Assembly (NCBI RefSeq): GCF_000293805.1
Contig: NZ_AMBZ01000010.1
Span: 124,001-188,000 of the forward strand
DNA: 64,000 nucleotides
From: Paenibacillus alvei DSM 29
Lineage (GTDB): Bacteria; Bacillota; Bacilli; Paenibacillales; Paenibacillaceae
Direction: 5' to 3'
In this document: in pieces, positions 1-7,459 of the stretch
Position numbering within the stretch: position 1 is the stretch's first letter
Layout of the letters: every line of letters starts with the position of its first letter
Notes under the pieces: generated by a model
What the model saw: the letters and a program-made list of their open reading frames with translations, nothing else
Told to the model about the DNA's origin: nothing
The model's database searches: none
Program-made: the position numbers and the translations under genes

Positions 1-131
1 TTGGTATATCGGTATAAAACGGTAAAAGATTAATACATTGTTACAAAATCAGCGCATGGTAATTCACACCAAACTTCTTTTGGCTTAAAATAGCAGGGTT
101 TGCAATCTCGTGAACAAAGCCAAATATAAAA

Positions 132-182
132 AAGCCCATTGGGAGCGATGTACAAAATATGCACATTCCTCCCAATGGGCTT
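132..182 (-). terminator. Terminator of the flippase gene
   Basis: A 14-bp inverted repeat (AAGCCCATTGGGAG / CTCCCAATGGGCTT) lies just past the flippase stop codon. Read on the minus strand it is followed by a T6 run, so it fits a Rho-independent terminator. The first 130 bases of the window hold nothing I can recognise. Confidence 0.8.
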
Positions 183-208
183 ATCATGCTTTTATAAATG
201 AATATGGA

Positions 209-1825
209 CTATCCTCGTTCTCCCTGCAATCTCATTAATGGTCGCAGTACCTTTTGAACCGCACGCGGATACCCAGACAATTCATCATATCGAATTACAC
301 GGAAGGCAACTAACCCAATTACAAATAAGGCCACGACCACGACAGCTACGATTCCAGCGGTAAACATAAAGGCCAGCTTAGCCGGCAATATGCTTACCAA
401 CTGCTCTCCCAGCCATTCGCAGGCATACCCGACTCCACCTGACAGCATAATTGTTAGCAGGAAGCCTATCCAGCTATTGCCCAGCACGGAAAACGGAACA
501 ACCTTCTTCATGACACGAAGATTGAGCCACGTAATGAGCAGGAAGCTTAATGCAGTTCCCCCAATAATTCCGTAAATGCCGAAGAAATGAACAAGCGAGA
601 AGCTGGCAATAAGCTTGATAATAATACCTAATGTTACACTGATCATGGCGATATAAGGTTTGCCAAGACCAATTAGAATCGAGCTTGACGTCATCATCGT
701 TATCTGGAAAATCGTGCCGAGCGTTAATGCCGCGATAATTCCTGCGCCGTCCAACGTACTGAACAGGAAGCCGTTCACGGAGTATGCCGCTACCGATAAT
801 GCCAATACGATCGGCATGCCGCTCAATACAGAAATTCGCATCGCCAGAGTTGTCTGCCGCTTCAAGTGAACCATATCCCGCTTTGCGAAAGCCGCGGAAA
901 TAACCGGGATGAGCGACGTGCTTAACGCTATCGCCAGTATTGGCGGAATGCCAGCGATCGACTGTGCGCGCTGACCCAGGATACCATACAGATGCTTCGC
1001 CTCATCTAATCCTACTTCTGGATTCAGCAATGGGATCGTTATGGAAGTATCAATAAAGTTAACAGCCGGCACGGCAAGCGATGATAATACAATCGGTACG
1101 GACATGGCAAAAATGGAACGGAAAATATCAGTAAGCGGTACTTTCTTCGCACCTCTGCGCCGCGCGCGCACGCCCGCTTCGCGATCTGCCTGCCGCAGCT
1201 TGCGCAAGTAATACAGCATAATGATGAAGGCACCAATGCTTCCCAATACTCCGCCGAAGGAAGCTCCAGCTGCGATCCATTCTTGGGTCTGCCCCGTACT
1301 CATCAATATATAAGCAAGGCCAATCGCCGTAAAGACACGCAAAATCTGTTCTACAATTTGCGATACACCGCTTGCCTGCATCATATTGCGTCCTTGCGTA
1401 TAGCCGCGCATCATGGCAATGACCGGGAACAGCAGCAGCGCTGGGGCCAGTGCGCGAATAGCAAGTGCGGCTTCCGGCAATTGAATCATGTCCGCATACA
1501 CGCCTGCAAACGCGATGAGCAGCAAGGTTGTGATCACACCAGATATGAGACCGAACAGCAGTGCAGCATAATAGACCCGCTCTGCTTCGCGCACCTTGTT
1601 CAGCGCATAGCGTTCGGATACCATCTTACTTAATGTGCTCGGGATACCCGCTGTCGCTATTGCAAGTATCATCAAATAGACTGTCTGTGAGGCAGCAAAA
1701 GAGGCGTTACCCACAGAACCGAGCATATGCTCAAGCGGAACGCGCTGGAATAGCCCTAAGACGCGAGCGACGAGGGTAGCCGCTGCAATAATGAGCGTTC
1801 CTTTAATAAATGATTCCTTTGCCAA
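209..1825 (-). CDS. MOP-superfamily lipid flippase (SpoVB/YtgP-MurJ family)
   Basis: A polytopic membrane protein of the SpoVB/YtgP branch of the MOP (multidrug/oligosaccharidyl-lipid/polysaccharide) exporters. The family flips lipid-linked cell-wall or polysaccharide precursors across the cytoplasmic membrane; in B. subtilis YtgP (MurJ) carries lipid II. About 14 hydrophobic segments run from the N-terminal KESFIKGTLI stretch to the C-terminus. I chose the TTG at 1825 (538 aa) because AAGAAGGG sits 6 nt upstream. An in-frame ATG at 1876 has no good ribosome binding site and would add 17 charged residues. YtgP itself has 544 residues. Which family member this is (MurJ-type or sporulation-specific SpoVB-type) cannot be settled from sequence reading; the vegetative YtgP type seems more likely by length and N-terminus. 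Confidence 0.8.
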   Translation of the reverse strand: MAKESFIKGTLIIAAATLVARVLGLFQRVPLEHMLGSVGNASFAASQTVYLMILAIATAGIPSTLSKMVSERYALNKVREAERVYYAALLFGLISGVITTLLLIAFAGVYADMIQLPEAALAIRALAPALLLFPVIAMMRGYTQGRNMMQASGVSQIVEQILRVFTAIGLAYILMSTGQTQEWIAAGASFGGVLGSIGAFIIMLYYLRKLRQADREAGVRARRRGAKKVPLTDIFRSIFAMSVPIVLSSLAVPAVNFIDTSITIPLLNPEVGLDEAKHLYGILGQRAQSIAGIPPILAIALSTSLIPVISAAFAKRDMVHLKRQTTLAMRISVLSGMPIVLALSVAAYSVNGFLFSTLDGAGIIAALTLGTIFQITMMTSSSILIGLGKPYIAMISVTLGIIIKLIASFSLVHFFGIYGIIGGTALSFLLITWLNLRVMKKVVPFSVLGNSWIGFLLTIMLSGGVGYACEWLGEQLVSILPAKLAFMFTAGIVAVVVVALFVIGLVAFRVIRYDELSGYPRAVQKVLRPLMRLQGERG

Positions 1826-1934
1826 ACGTTTCCCTTCTTTCTGTATGCTAGCCCGCATCCTTATCAGTCCGAACATACTTCATTCATTTCTATTCATCGT
1901 GGCAGCTGCCACTATACCTTCACCATAAAGAAGG

Positions 1935-1990
1935 AAAAAGCTGCTCCATAAGACAAGCCCTGTCTCATTCAGACAGCAGCCGTCTTATGG
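1935..1990 (-). terminator. Terminator of the DUF456 gene
   Basis: Nested inverted repeats (CCATAAGAC/GTCTTATGG outside, an AGACAG-containing inner stem) are followed on the minus strand by GCTTTTTCC. It closes the DUF456 transcription unit. Confidence 0.65.
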
Positions 1991-2001
1991 AACTTTTACT
2001 A

Positions 2002-2487
2002 TTAGAACACAAACAACCAGAGGAAGAACAGGACAATCATCACGATTTGCAGCGCAAATTTGACGACAATACTTGTAAATAGACCGACAACCGCCCCGAT
2101 GGCTGATTTTGTCGATCTTTCCATACTCGCTCCTGTTATGATCTCTCCGATGAACGCGCCTAAGAGAGGCCCGAGAATAAGACCGAACGCCGGAATGACG
2201 AATGGGCCAATGATGACCCCTATCGTACTTCCGATGATCGATGCTCTTGAGCCTCCGAACCGCTTGACGCCCCAAGCATTGACAACGTAGTCGGCTATAA
2301 ACAGCACGGCTACAATCAGCGTCTGAATCGTCCAGAACCAGAATCCGAATGGTTCAAAGCTAATGCATAGTCCATACACAAAGAATGCTGCATAAATTGC
2401 CAGCGCACCAGGCAAAATCGGATAAATTGCCCCTGCCATCCCGACAAGGAACAACACAATCACACTAATCCAACCAAAAATAACCAT
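2002..2487 (-). CDS. DUF456 family membrane protein
   Basis: A small, very hydrophobic protein of about 161 aa with 4-5 membrane segments and glycine-rich turns such as GLILGPLLGAFIGE, which match the DUF456 family. The family has no established biochemical role. The ATG at 2487 is preferred because AAGGTGG lies 8 nt before it; a GTG at 2499 falls inside that ribosome binding site. The gene stands alone with its own terminator, downstream of the HAD phosphatase on the same strand. Confidence 0.75.
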   Translation of the reverse strand: MVIFGWISVIVLFLVGMAGAIYPILPGALAIYAAFFVYGLCISFEPFGFWFWTIQTLIVAVLFIADYVVNAWGVKRFGGSRASIIGSTIGVIIGPFVIPAFGLILGPLLGAFIGEIITGASMERSTKSAIGAVVGLFTSIVVKFALQIVMIVLFFLWLFVF

Positions 2488-2532
2488 CCGTTCCACCACC
2501 TTGCACGAGGATAACCGCTCGTGAACAACCTT

Positions 2533-3267
2533 TTACAGCAAATACTCTTTAATCACTTGAGCAACACCATGCTCGTTGTTCGTTCGTACGACGACATCCG
2601 CAGCTTGCTTTACTTCGTCCTGCGCATTTCCCATTGCTACACCAAGCCCAGCGGCTTGAATTGCCGCCATATCATTCAAGCTATCCCCTACAGCAACCGC
2701 TTGGGATATGTCGCAGCCTATAAGCTCGCATACTGTCTGTATCCCTGTCGCCTTATTAACGCCGGCAGGGTTAATCTCAATATTATGCGGCGAGGAATTC
2801 GTCAATTCCAAGCCTCCCATGGCACGCAGCTCGCGCCAGAGTATTTCGCGCACATGATCGTCTTTTGTAAAGTAACCGAACTTGAGCCATTCCTCCGCTT
2901 CAATATCCGCTCCCCAATTCTCCTTGTTGTACAGCCGTTCCGTCGAATATGCCCAGAACCAGACATCATGCTCTTTAGACATCGCGTACATGCGCTTGAT
3001 GGCCTCGCGATCCAAAAGATGGCGCAAGTGCAATTCACGAGGATTTTTCCACACTTCACTTCCATTCACTGTGATCATGGGAGAATCCAATCCCAGTTCT
3101 GTCGCATAAGGAAGTGCGTTAACGAACGCACGGCCAGTGGAGAACATAACCGTTATTCCCGCATCGCAAGCACTGCGAATTGCATCGGAATTTTCCTTCG
3201 AAATTCGCTGATCATCATCCAATACCGTTCCATCCATATCGAGAGCCAATAGTCTATATTTAGTCAT
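2533..3267 (-). CDS. Cof-type HAD-superfamily phosphatase
   Basis: A cytoplasmic HAD hydrolase of the Cof (IIB) subfamily, which dephosphorylates sugar phosphates, nucleotides or cofactors. Motif I is DMDGT near the N-terminus, with the nucleophilic and acid/base Asp. Motif II is the STGR segment, and motif IV is GDSLNDMAAI near the C-terminus. The large cap between them, with YSTERLYNK, is typical of Cof proteins. Length is about 244 aa. Either GTG at 3279 or ATG at 3267 could start it; AGGAG lies about 11 nt before the ATG. Substrate cannot be predicted, since Cof paralogues are promiscuous. Confidence 0.88.
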   Translation of the reverse strand: MTKYRLLALDMDGTVLDDDQRISKENSDAIRSACDAGITVMFSTGRAFVNALPYATELGLDSPMITVNGSEVWKNPRELHLRHLLDREAIKRMYAMSKEHDVWFWAYSTERLYNKENWGADIEAEEWLKFGYFTKDDHVREILWRELRAMGGLELTNSSPHNIEINPAGVNKATGIQTVCELIGCDISQAVAVGDSLNDMAAIQAAGLGVAMGNAQDEVKQAADVVVRTNNEHGVAQVIKEYLL

Positions 3268-3470
3268 CTCATCCGTCACTCCTGTCCCTGATGCGTTCTG
3301 CTTCAGACGAGTTGTGATTCGTTATTTGTCGAAGCTTGTAACACTAATGTCATTCATTGTCATGCACAAAATTTGCATAACGACATTGTATCATACGGAG
3401 GCATTTACAACAAAGAATTCCTTTCCTTCACCTGTGTCGATTCAGGCATTCTTTTTCTTGCGAATATAAC

Positions 3471-3510
3471 AAAAACACCCCCATCTCCGAATTCAGGAGC
3501 AAGGGGGTGT
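3471..3510 (-). terminator. Terminator of the metal ABC transporter operon
   Basis: The stem ACACCCCC/GGGGGTGT is followed on the minus strand by TTTTTGTT, directly after the stop codon of the last permease gene. It marks the 3' end of the four-gene operon. Confidence 0.8.
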
Positions 3511-3520
3511 CTACAGGCAG

Positions 3521-4405
3521 CTACATTGCCGTCATCTCAGCTATGCGGCGGCGCTTCAGCAGTCGAGCAAGCATGCCGTGAGACGGGGACAACACAAAGG
3601 CAAGCACGAACAATGCACCAGCCACCGTTACCATCATCCCTGCAATTGAGGCATCCAACAAGGAGGACAAATAGTATCCCGCAATTGCGCATATAATCCC
3701 AATCGCCACACTGTACATAATCATGAGACTCAGGCGCTCTGTCAGCAAGTAGGCCGTAGAAGCCGGGACGATAAGCATGCCGACGACAAGGATAGCACCC
3801 ACACTTTCAAATGAAGCCACCGTCGTCATGGACACGAGCCCCATCAGTAAATAGTGGAACAGCACGACCGGAATGCCGCAGGCAATGGCCATCGCCGGAT
3901 CGAAAGCACATATTTTGAATTGCTTATAGAACAGCCCGATAACGAGCAAAATCACAAGCAGTGTAAAGCCGAGTATCCACACTGCCTTTGGCACAATGTC
4001 AATGCCGAACAAAGTCATCGTATTCCAATGAACATACGCAATTTCACCAAAAAGGACACAATCCAAATCCAGATCCACATTGCGTGCATTCAAACTTACG
4101 AGCACCACTCCAACCGCGAACAATGCGGTAAACACCACACCGATCGATGCATCGGATTGGACACCGTTATGCTGGAACAGCTGAATAAGAAATACAGTTA
4201 GTAATCCTACTGCGGATGCGCCAAGCAGCATGATGAATGAGTCACGCGAGCCGCTCATTATGAATGCAATGACGATGCCCGGGAGAACCGAATGACTAAT
4301 TGCATCCCCAATCATCGACATTTTGCGAAGTACAAGGAAGCAGCCCAATATGCCGCAAGTTGCAGCCACTAGCGCTCCGGTTAGTATAATCCATAGGTCT
4401 GTCAC
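3521..4405 (-). CDS. troD: Metal (Zn/Mn) ABC transporter permease, second subunit
   Basis: An ABC-3 family integral membrane permease of about 294 aa with roughly eight to nine hydrophobic segments. It contains the family signature MIGDAISHSVLPGI. With its paralogue upstream it would form the heterodimeric membrane channel of a TroABCD/MntABCD-type importer. The start is the GTG at 4405, which overlaps the previous stop as GTGA and follows AAAGGAGG. A longer in-frame reading to 4501 would only add a serine/glycine-rich stretch encoded by the preceding gene. It is the last gene of the operon. Confidence 0.87.
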   Translation of the reverse strand: MTDLWIILTGALVAATCGILGCFLVLRKMSMIGDAISHSVLPGIVIAFIMSGSRDSFIMLLGASAVGLLTVFLIQLFQHNGVQSDASIGVVFTALFAVGVVLVSLNARNVDLDLDCVLFGEIAYVHWNTMTLFGIDIVPKAVWILGFTLLVILLVIGLFYKQFKICAFDPAMAIACGIPVVLFHYLLMGLVSMTTVASFESVGAILVVGMLIVPASTAYLLTERLSLMIMYSVAIGIICAIAGYYLSSLLDASIAGMMVTVAGALFVLAFVLSPSHGMLARLLKRRRIAEMTAM

Positions 4406-5355
4406 AGAGACGCCTCCTTTCGCAATCGAGGTTCCGTCTCCTCCAGACGGATTCGCTCCTCCATCCGAATCGTTTGATGATTGCGGATTCGACGAATCCA
4501 TTTCGCAAGCACACCGCGGCGCGGTGCGATTATTACCGAGCAGCAGAAAACAAAGGTAGCAGCCAATACACTGAGCGGGCCAGTAGGCAAATTGCTCGTC
4601 GTCGTACTAACTAGCGTACCGATAATACCACTGACCGCTCCAAACAACCCGCTTAGCAGTACCATCAATCCGAGCCGATCTGTCCAATAGCGCGCAGATA
4701 CCGCAGGCGTAATCAACAGTGCCGCAACAAGCACAACGCCAACCGCCTGAATGCCAACAACGACAGCAATTACGGTAAATAACATGAGCAGCTGCTCCAG
4801 TACGCCGACCGGAAACCCAAGCCCGCGCGCAAATCCTGGATCGAAGCTAAGCAGCTTGAACTCTTTAAACAACAGGCTGCATGCAACAATGATAAACACC
4901 GACACACCCGCCATTGTGTACACATCACTTTGTATCATAGAGGCCGCTTGTCCAAAAAGGAACTTGTCGAGTCCGCTTTGGTTCCCATAGCTGGAATGCT
5001 GAATTTGCGTCAGCAATACAATGCCTACACCGAAGAACACCGACAGCATGATGCCCATTGCCGCATCCGCTTTAATGCGCGTATAGCGCGTCACAACCGA
5101 AATCCCCGCTGTCGCCAGCATCCCGGACAAAAAAGCGCCGAAGAAGAATAATGGCAGTGACTTGACCCCTGTCAGCATAAAAGCAATACATATGCCCGGA
5201 AGGGCAGCATGGGCGAGTGTATCTCCAACCAAGCTCTGCTTCCGCAAGTAAGCAAAGCTGCCGACGATGCCGCTCATCAGACCGAGCAGCAAACAGCCAA
5301 CGAGTATCCATTGCGTATTCGGATCGCGCAGTATATCCCAAGATATTCCGAACAT
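4402..5355 (-). CDS. troC: Metal (Zn/Mn) ABC transporter permease, first subunit
   Basis: An ABC-3 permease of about 317 aa with the motif LVGDTLAHAALPGI, the counterpart of the SHSVLPG motif in the next gene. The hydrophilic tail (about 30 residues rich in E, R and K) is cytoplasmic. The start is chosen at ATG 5355, where GAGGTG lies 6 nt upstream; a GTG at 5364 overlapping the ATPase stop (GTGA) is the alternative. Tight packing with the ATPase and the second permease implies translational coupling and equal expression of the subunits. Confidence 0.87.
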   Translation of the reverse strand: MFGISWDILRDPNTQWILVGCLLLGLMSGIVGSFAYLRKQSLVGDTLAHAALPGICIAFMLTGVKSLPLFFFGAFLSGMLATAGISVVTRYTRIKADAAMGIMLSVFFGVGIVLLTQIQHSSYGNQSGLDKFLFGQAASMIQSDVYTMAGVSVFIIVACSLLFKEFKLLSFDPGFARGLGFPVGVLEQLLMLFTVIAVVVGIQAVGVVLVAALLITPAVSARYWTDRLGLMVLLSGLFGAVSGIIGTLVSTTTSNLPTGPLSVLAATFVFCCSVIIAPRRGVLAKWIRRIRNHQTIRMEERIRLEETEPRLRKEASL

Positions 5356-5360
5356 TGTAC

Positions 5361-6131
5361 TCACCTCGATCCTACCATGACGGCGCCCGCATTTTGATCC
5401 AGCACGGTAAGTCTGCCGCCATAGGTTTGCTGCAGCATGCTTGTGTTAAATATTTTCGCTGTTTCTCCACATGCAACCAATTCCACATTCAGCAGCATCA
5501 CCCAGTCGAAATATTCCTTCACCGTTGCCAAGTCGTGATGAACAACGAGAACGGTTTTTCCCTGACGCTTCAATTCATTTAATAACGTAATGATTGCCTT
5601 CTCCGTCATCGCATCCACACCGACAAACGGCTCATCCATAAAGTATAAATCCGCATTTTGGGCAAGCGCCCTTGCTAAAAATACACGCTGCTGTTGACCG
5701 CCGGACAACTGGCTAATTTGCCGATCCGCAAAGTCCGCCATCCCTACCTTTGCTAAACAATCCAGCGCGATCGCCTTCTCCTTCGCCCCCGGACGCTTGA
5801 ACCATCCTAAGTGACCGTAGCGGCCCATCATTACGACATCAAGTGCATTCGTCGGAAAGTCCCAATCCACAGATTCACGCTGTGGGACATAGCCTACCCG
5901 TTTGCGGCTTTCCGAATAAGGTTTGCCGAATATGCTCACCTCTCCGCTAACTCTAGGAATCAGACCGAGGACGGATTTGATAAGTGTCGATTTTCCTGCA
6001 CCGTTCGGTCCAATAATACCGATCAAATTGCCCTCCGGTATCGTAAAGCTCACATTGCGTAAAACTGGCTTCTTCTGATAGGCCACAGTCAAGCCGCTCA
6101 CGCGAAGCGGCGAGTTCCCCTTCTCTTTCAT
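5361..6131 (-). CDS. troB: Metal (Zn/Mn) ABC transporter ATP-binding protein
   Basis: The ATPase of the importer, about 256 aa. Walker A is GPNGAGKST, the signature is LSGGQQQR, Walker B is LYFMDEP, and the switch histidine is in VVHHD. The Q-loop region [12 protein letters not shown] is characteristic of the Mn/Zn/Fe (MntB/TroB/SitB) subfamily. ATG 6131 is preferred because GAGAGGAG precedes it; an in-frame TTG at 6164 has no ribosome binding site. It sits 48 nt after the binding-protein gene and overlaps or abuts the first permease. Confidence 0.92.
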   Translation of the reverse strand: MKEKGNSPLRVSGLTVAYQKKPVLRNVSFTIPEGNLIGIIGPNGAGKSTLIKSVLGLIPRVSGEVSIFGKPYSESRKRVGYVPQRESVDWDFPTNALDVVMMGRYGHLGWFKRPGAKEKAIALDCLAKVGMADFADRQISQLSGGQQQRVFLARALAQNADLYFMDEPFVGVDAMTEKAIITLLNELKRQGKTVLVVHHDLATVKEYFDWVMLLNVELVACGETAKIFNTSMLQQTYGGRLTVLDQNAGAVMVGSR

Positions 6132-6179
6132 TCTTATTCGCTCCTCTCCTGCTGCGTTATCCAATTGAAGTTATGTACA

Positions 6180-7178
6180 TTACTTCAGCGCATCCACAAT
6201 CGTGTTGACGTTAAAGCGAACCATGCCAATATAAGTACCCTCTTCTGTTCCAGGCTTGCCCATTGCATCCGAGAACAATTCGCCGCCAATGGCGACATCA
6301 TGTCCCTTTTTCTTCGCTCCTTCAATGACCGCTTCAATCGCCTTCTTCGGCACGCTGGATTCAATAAATACGGCCTTAATCTTATTGTCTATCAGATAAT
6401 CGCGAAGATCGGATACATCCTTACTTCCATACTCAGATGCTGTACTAATTCCTTGAAGCCCCATAACCTTCATACCGTATGCCTTGCCAAAATATCCAAA
6501 CGCGTCATGTGCAGTAACGAGCACACGGCTGCCTTCCGGAATTTCTGCTATCCGCTTGTGCACATACGCATCAAGCTCCTGCAGCTTGTTTACGTACGCC
6601 TCTGCCCGCTGCTTATATGCTTCAGCATGTGCTGCATCGTATTCAACTAGCGTGTCACGGATGACCTCGGTCGCCTTGATCCAATTTTGTACGTTGAACC
6701 AAATATGCGGGTCATGCGATTGAGCTAATGTCGGATCCGCCAGCAGCTCAGTTTCTGGAATCGTTTTGGAGACAGGAACCGTCGTCTTGCTGCCGCTCAT
6801 TTTCTCCAAAATATCGACCATCTTGCCTTCCAAATGCAAGCCATTGTAGAATACGATATCCGCATCATCTAGCTTCTTAATGTCCCCTTGCGATGCCTTG
6901 TATAAATGAGGATCAACCCCTGGTCCCATCAGACCAATCACATCAACGCGCTCACCGCCCACTTCCTTCACTGCATCGGCGATCATTCCAATTGTAGTCG
7001 TTACCTGAATCGGCTGATTTGTATCCTGCTTATTTACATCTTCCTTCTTGCCTTCGCTTGTACTGCTGCACGCAGCCAGACCTAAAGCGACGCTCAAAAA
7101 CAATATGGTCATCACCAATCGCTTTAACGCCGAGTTCATTTTGAATTTTCCATTCGGTCTTACCACTGTCTTCGCCAT
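6180..7178 (-). CDS. troA: Metal-binding lipoprotein, TroA-like (probably zinc)
   Basis: The extracytoplasmic substrate-binding protein of the ABC importer, about 332 aa. After a long charged N-terminus the signal segment ends in a lipobox (GLAAC), so it is a membrane-anchored lipoprotein. Candidate metal ligands are the histidines in DPHLYKA, DPHIWFN and TAHDAFGYF and the acidic residue in FSDAMG. The segments GLQGISTASE and GGELFSDAMG are very close to Treponema TroA. The third ligand is His rather than the Glu of Mn-specific PsaA types, which leans towards zinc, in line with the Zur-like operator upstream. The start at 7178 has GGGAGG 9 nt before it; an earlier ATG at 7256 lies upstream of that operator and is rejected. 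Confidence 0.88.
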   Translation of the reverse strand: MAKTVVRPNGKFKMNSALKRLVMTILFLSVALGLAACSSTSEGKKEDVNKQDTNQPIQVTTTIGMIADAVKEVGGERVDVIGLMGPGVDPHLYKASQGDIKKLDDADIVFYNGLHLEGKMVDILEKMSGSKTTVPVSKTIPETELLADPTLAQSHDPHIWFNVQNWIKATEVIRDTLVEYDAAHAEAYKQRAEAYVNKLQELDAYVHKRIAEIPEGSRVLVTAHDAFGYFGKAYGMKVMGLQGISTASEYGSKDVSDLRDYLIDNKIKAVFIESSVPKKAIEAVIEGAKKKGHDVAIGGELFSDAMGKPGTEEGTYIGMVRFNVNTIVDALK

Positions 7179-7214
7179 CTTTTGTCCCTCCCATATGATA
7201 ACCTGCCACTTTTT

Positions 7215-7225
7215 GTAATGATTAC
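7215..7225 (-). promoter_or_regulatory. Zur-like operator of the metal transporter operon
   Basis: The 11-bp palindrome GTAATGATTAC lies 37 nt upstream of the troA start. Read on the minus strand it is CGTAATCATTACA, 12 of 13 positions of the core of the B. subtilis Zur box (CGTAATNATTACG). It falls about 14-25 nt downstream of the predicted transcription start, where a bound repressor would block elongation or initiation. This is a pattern match, not proof of Zur binding. Confidence 0.65.
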
Positions 7226-7245
7226 GTTTATCAATGATCATGTTT

Positions 7246-7275
7246 AATATACACAAATATGTTTCCTTAATGCAA
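7246..7275 (-). promoter_or_regulatory. SigA-type promoter of the metal transporter operon
   Basis: On the minus strand TTGCAT (7275-7270) and TATATT (7251-7246) are separated by 18 nt. This places the start of transcription near 7239, just upstream of the Zur-like palindrome. Confidence 0.5.
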
Positions 7276-7328
7276 CTATTTTTGTATAAAAAAATTCTTT
7301 CCCCAAATAATCATTTTTGCAAAAAGAA

Positions 7329-7397
7329 AAGACTTTTCCTTATCGTATGCAGTGTATGCCTCCATCGGTGACACCATGTACGATATGAAAAAGTCTT
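7329..7397. repeat. Long imperfect inverted repeat
   Basis: Left arm 7329-7347 (AAGACTTTTCCTTATCGTA) pairs with right arm 7378-7397 (TACGATATGAAAAAGTCTT) with a small mismatch, around a 30-nt loop. It lies directly after the strong penicillin-binding-protein terminator and before the metal transporter promoter. On the minus strand it ends in TTTTCTTTTT, so it may be a back-up terminator. Confidence 0.5.
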
Positions 7398-7450
7398 AAA
7401 AAAAGGTTCAATACGTTCGGACTTCTAGCTCTTGTCCAAACGCATGAACC
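7398..7450 (-). terminator. Terminator of the penicillin-binding protein gene
   Basis: A strong stem of about 17 bp (GGTTCA...TTTGGAC / GTCCGAA...TGAACC) is followed by T7 on the minus strand, 10 nt after the stop codon. Confidence 0.9.
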
Positions 7451-7459
7451 CCATTTCGT

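Noticed and set aside
3521-4501. Long reading of the second permease with a Ser/Gly-rich N-terminus
   Set aside because: The extra 32 residues come from the out-of-frame 3' end of the first permease gene; GTG 4405 has AAAGGAGG and a GTGA overlap.
7179-7256. Upstream ATG extending the TroA-like protein by 26 residues
   Set aside because: The extension lies across the Zur-like site and predicted transcription start; GGGAGG supports the start at 7178.
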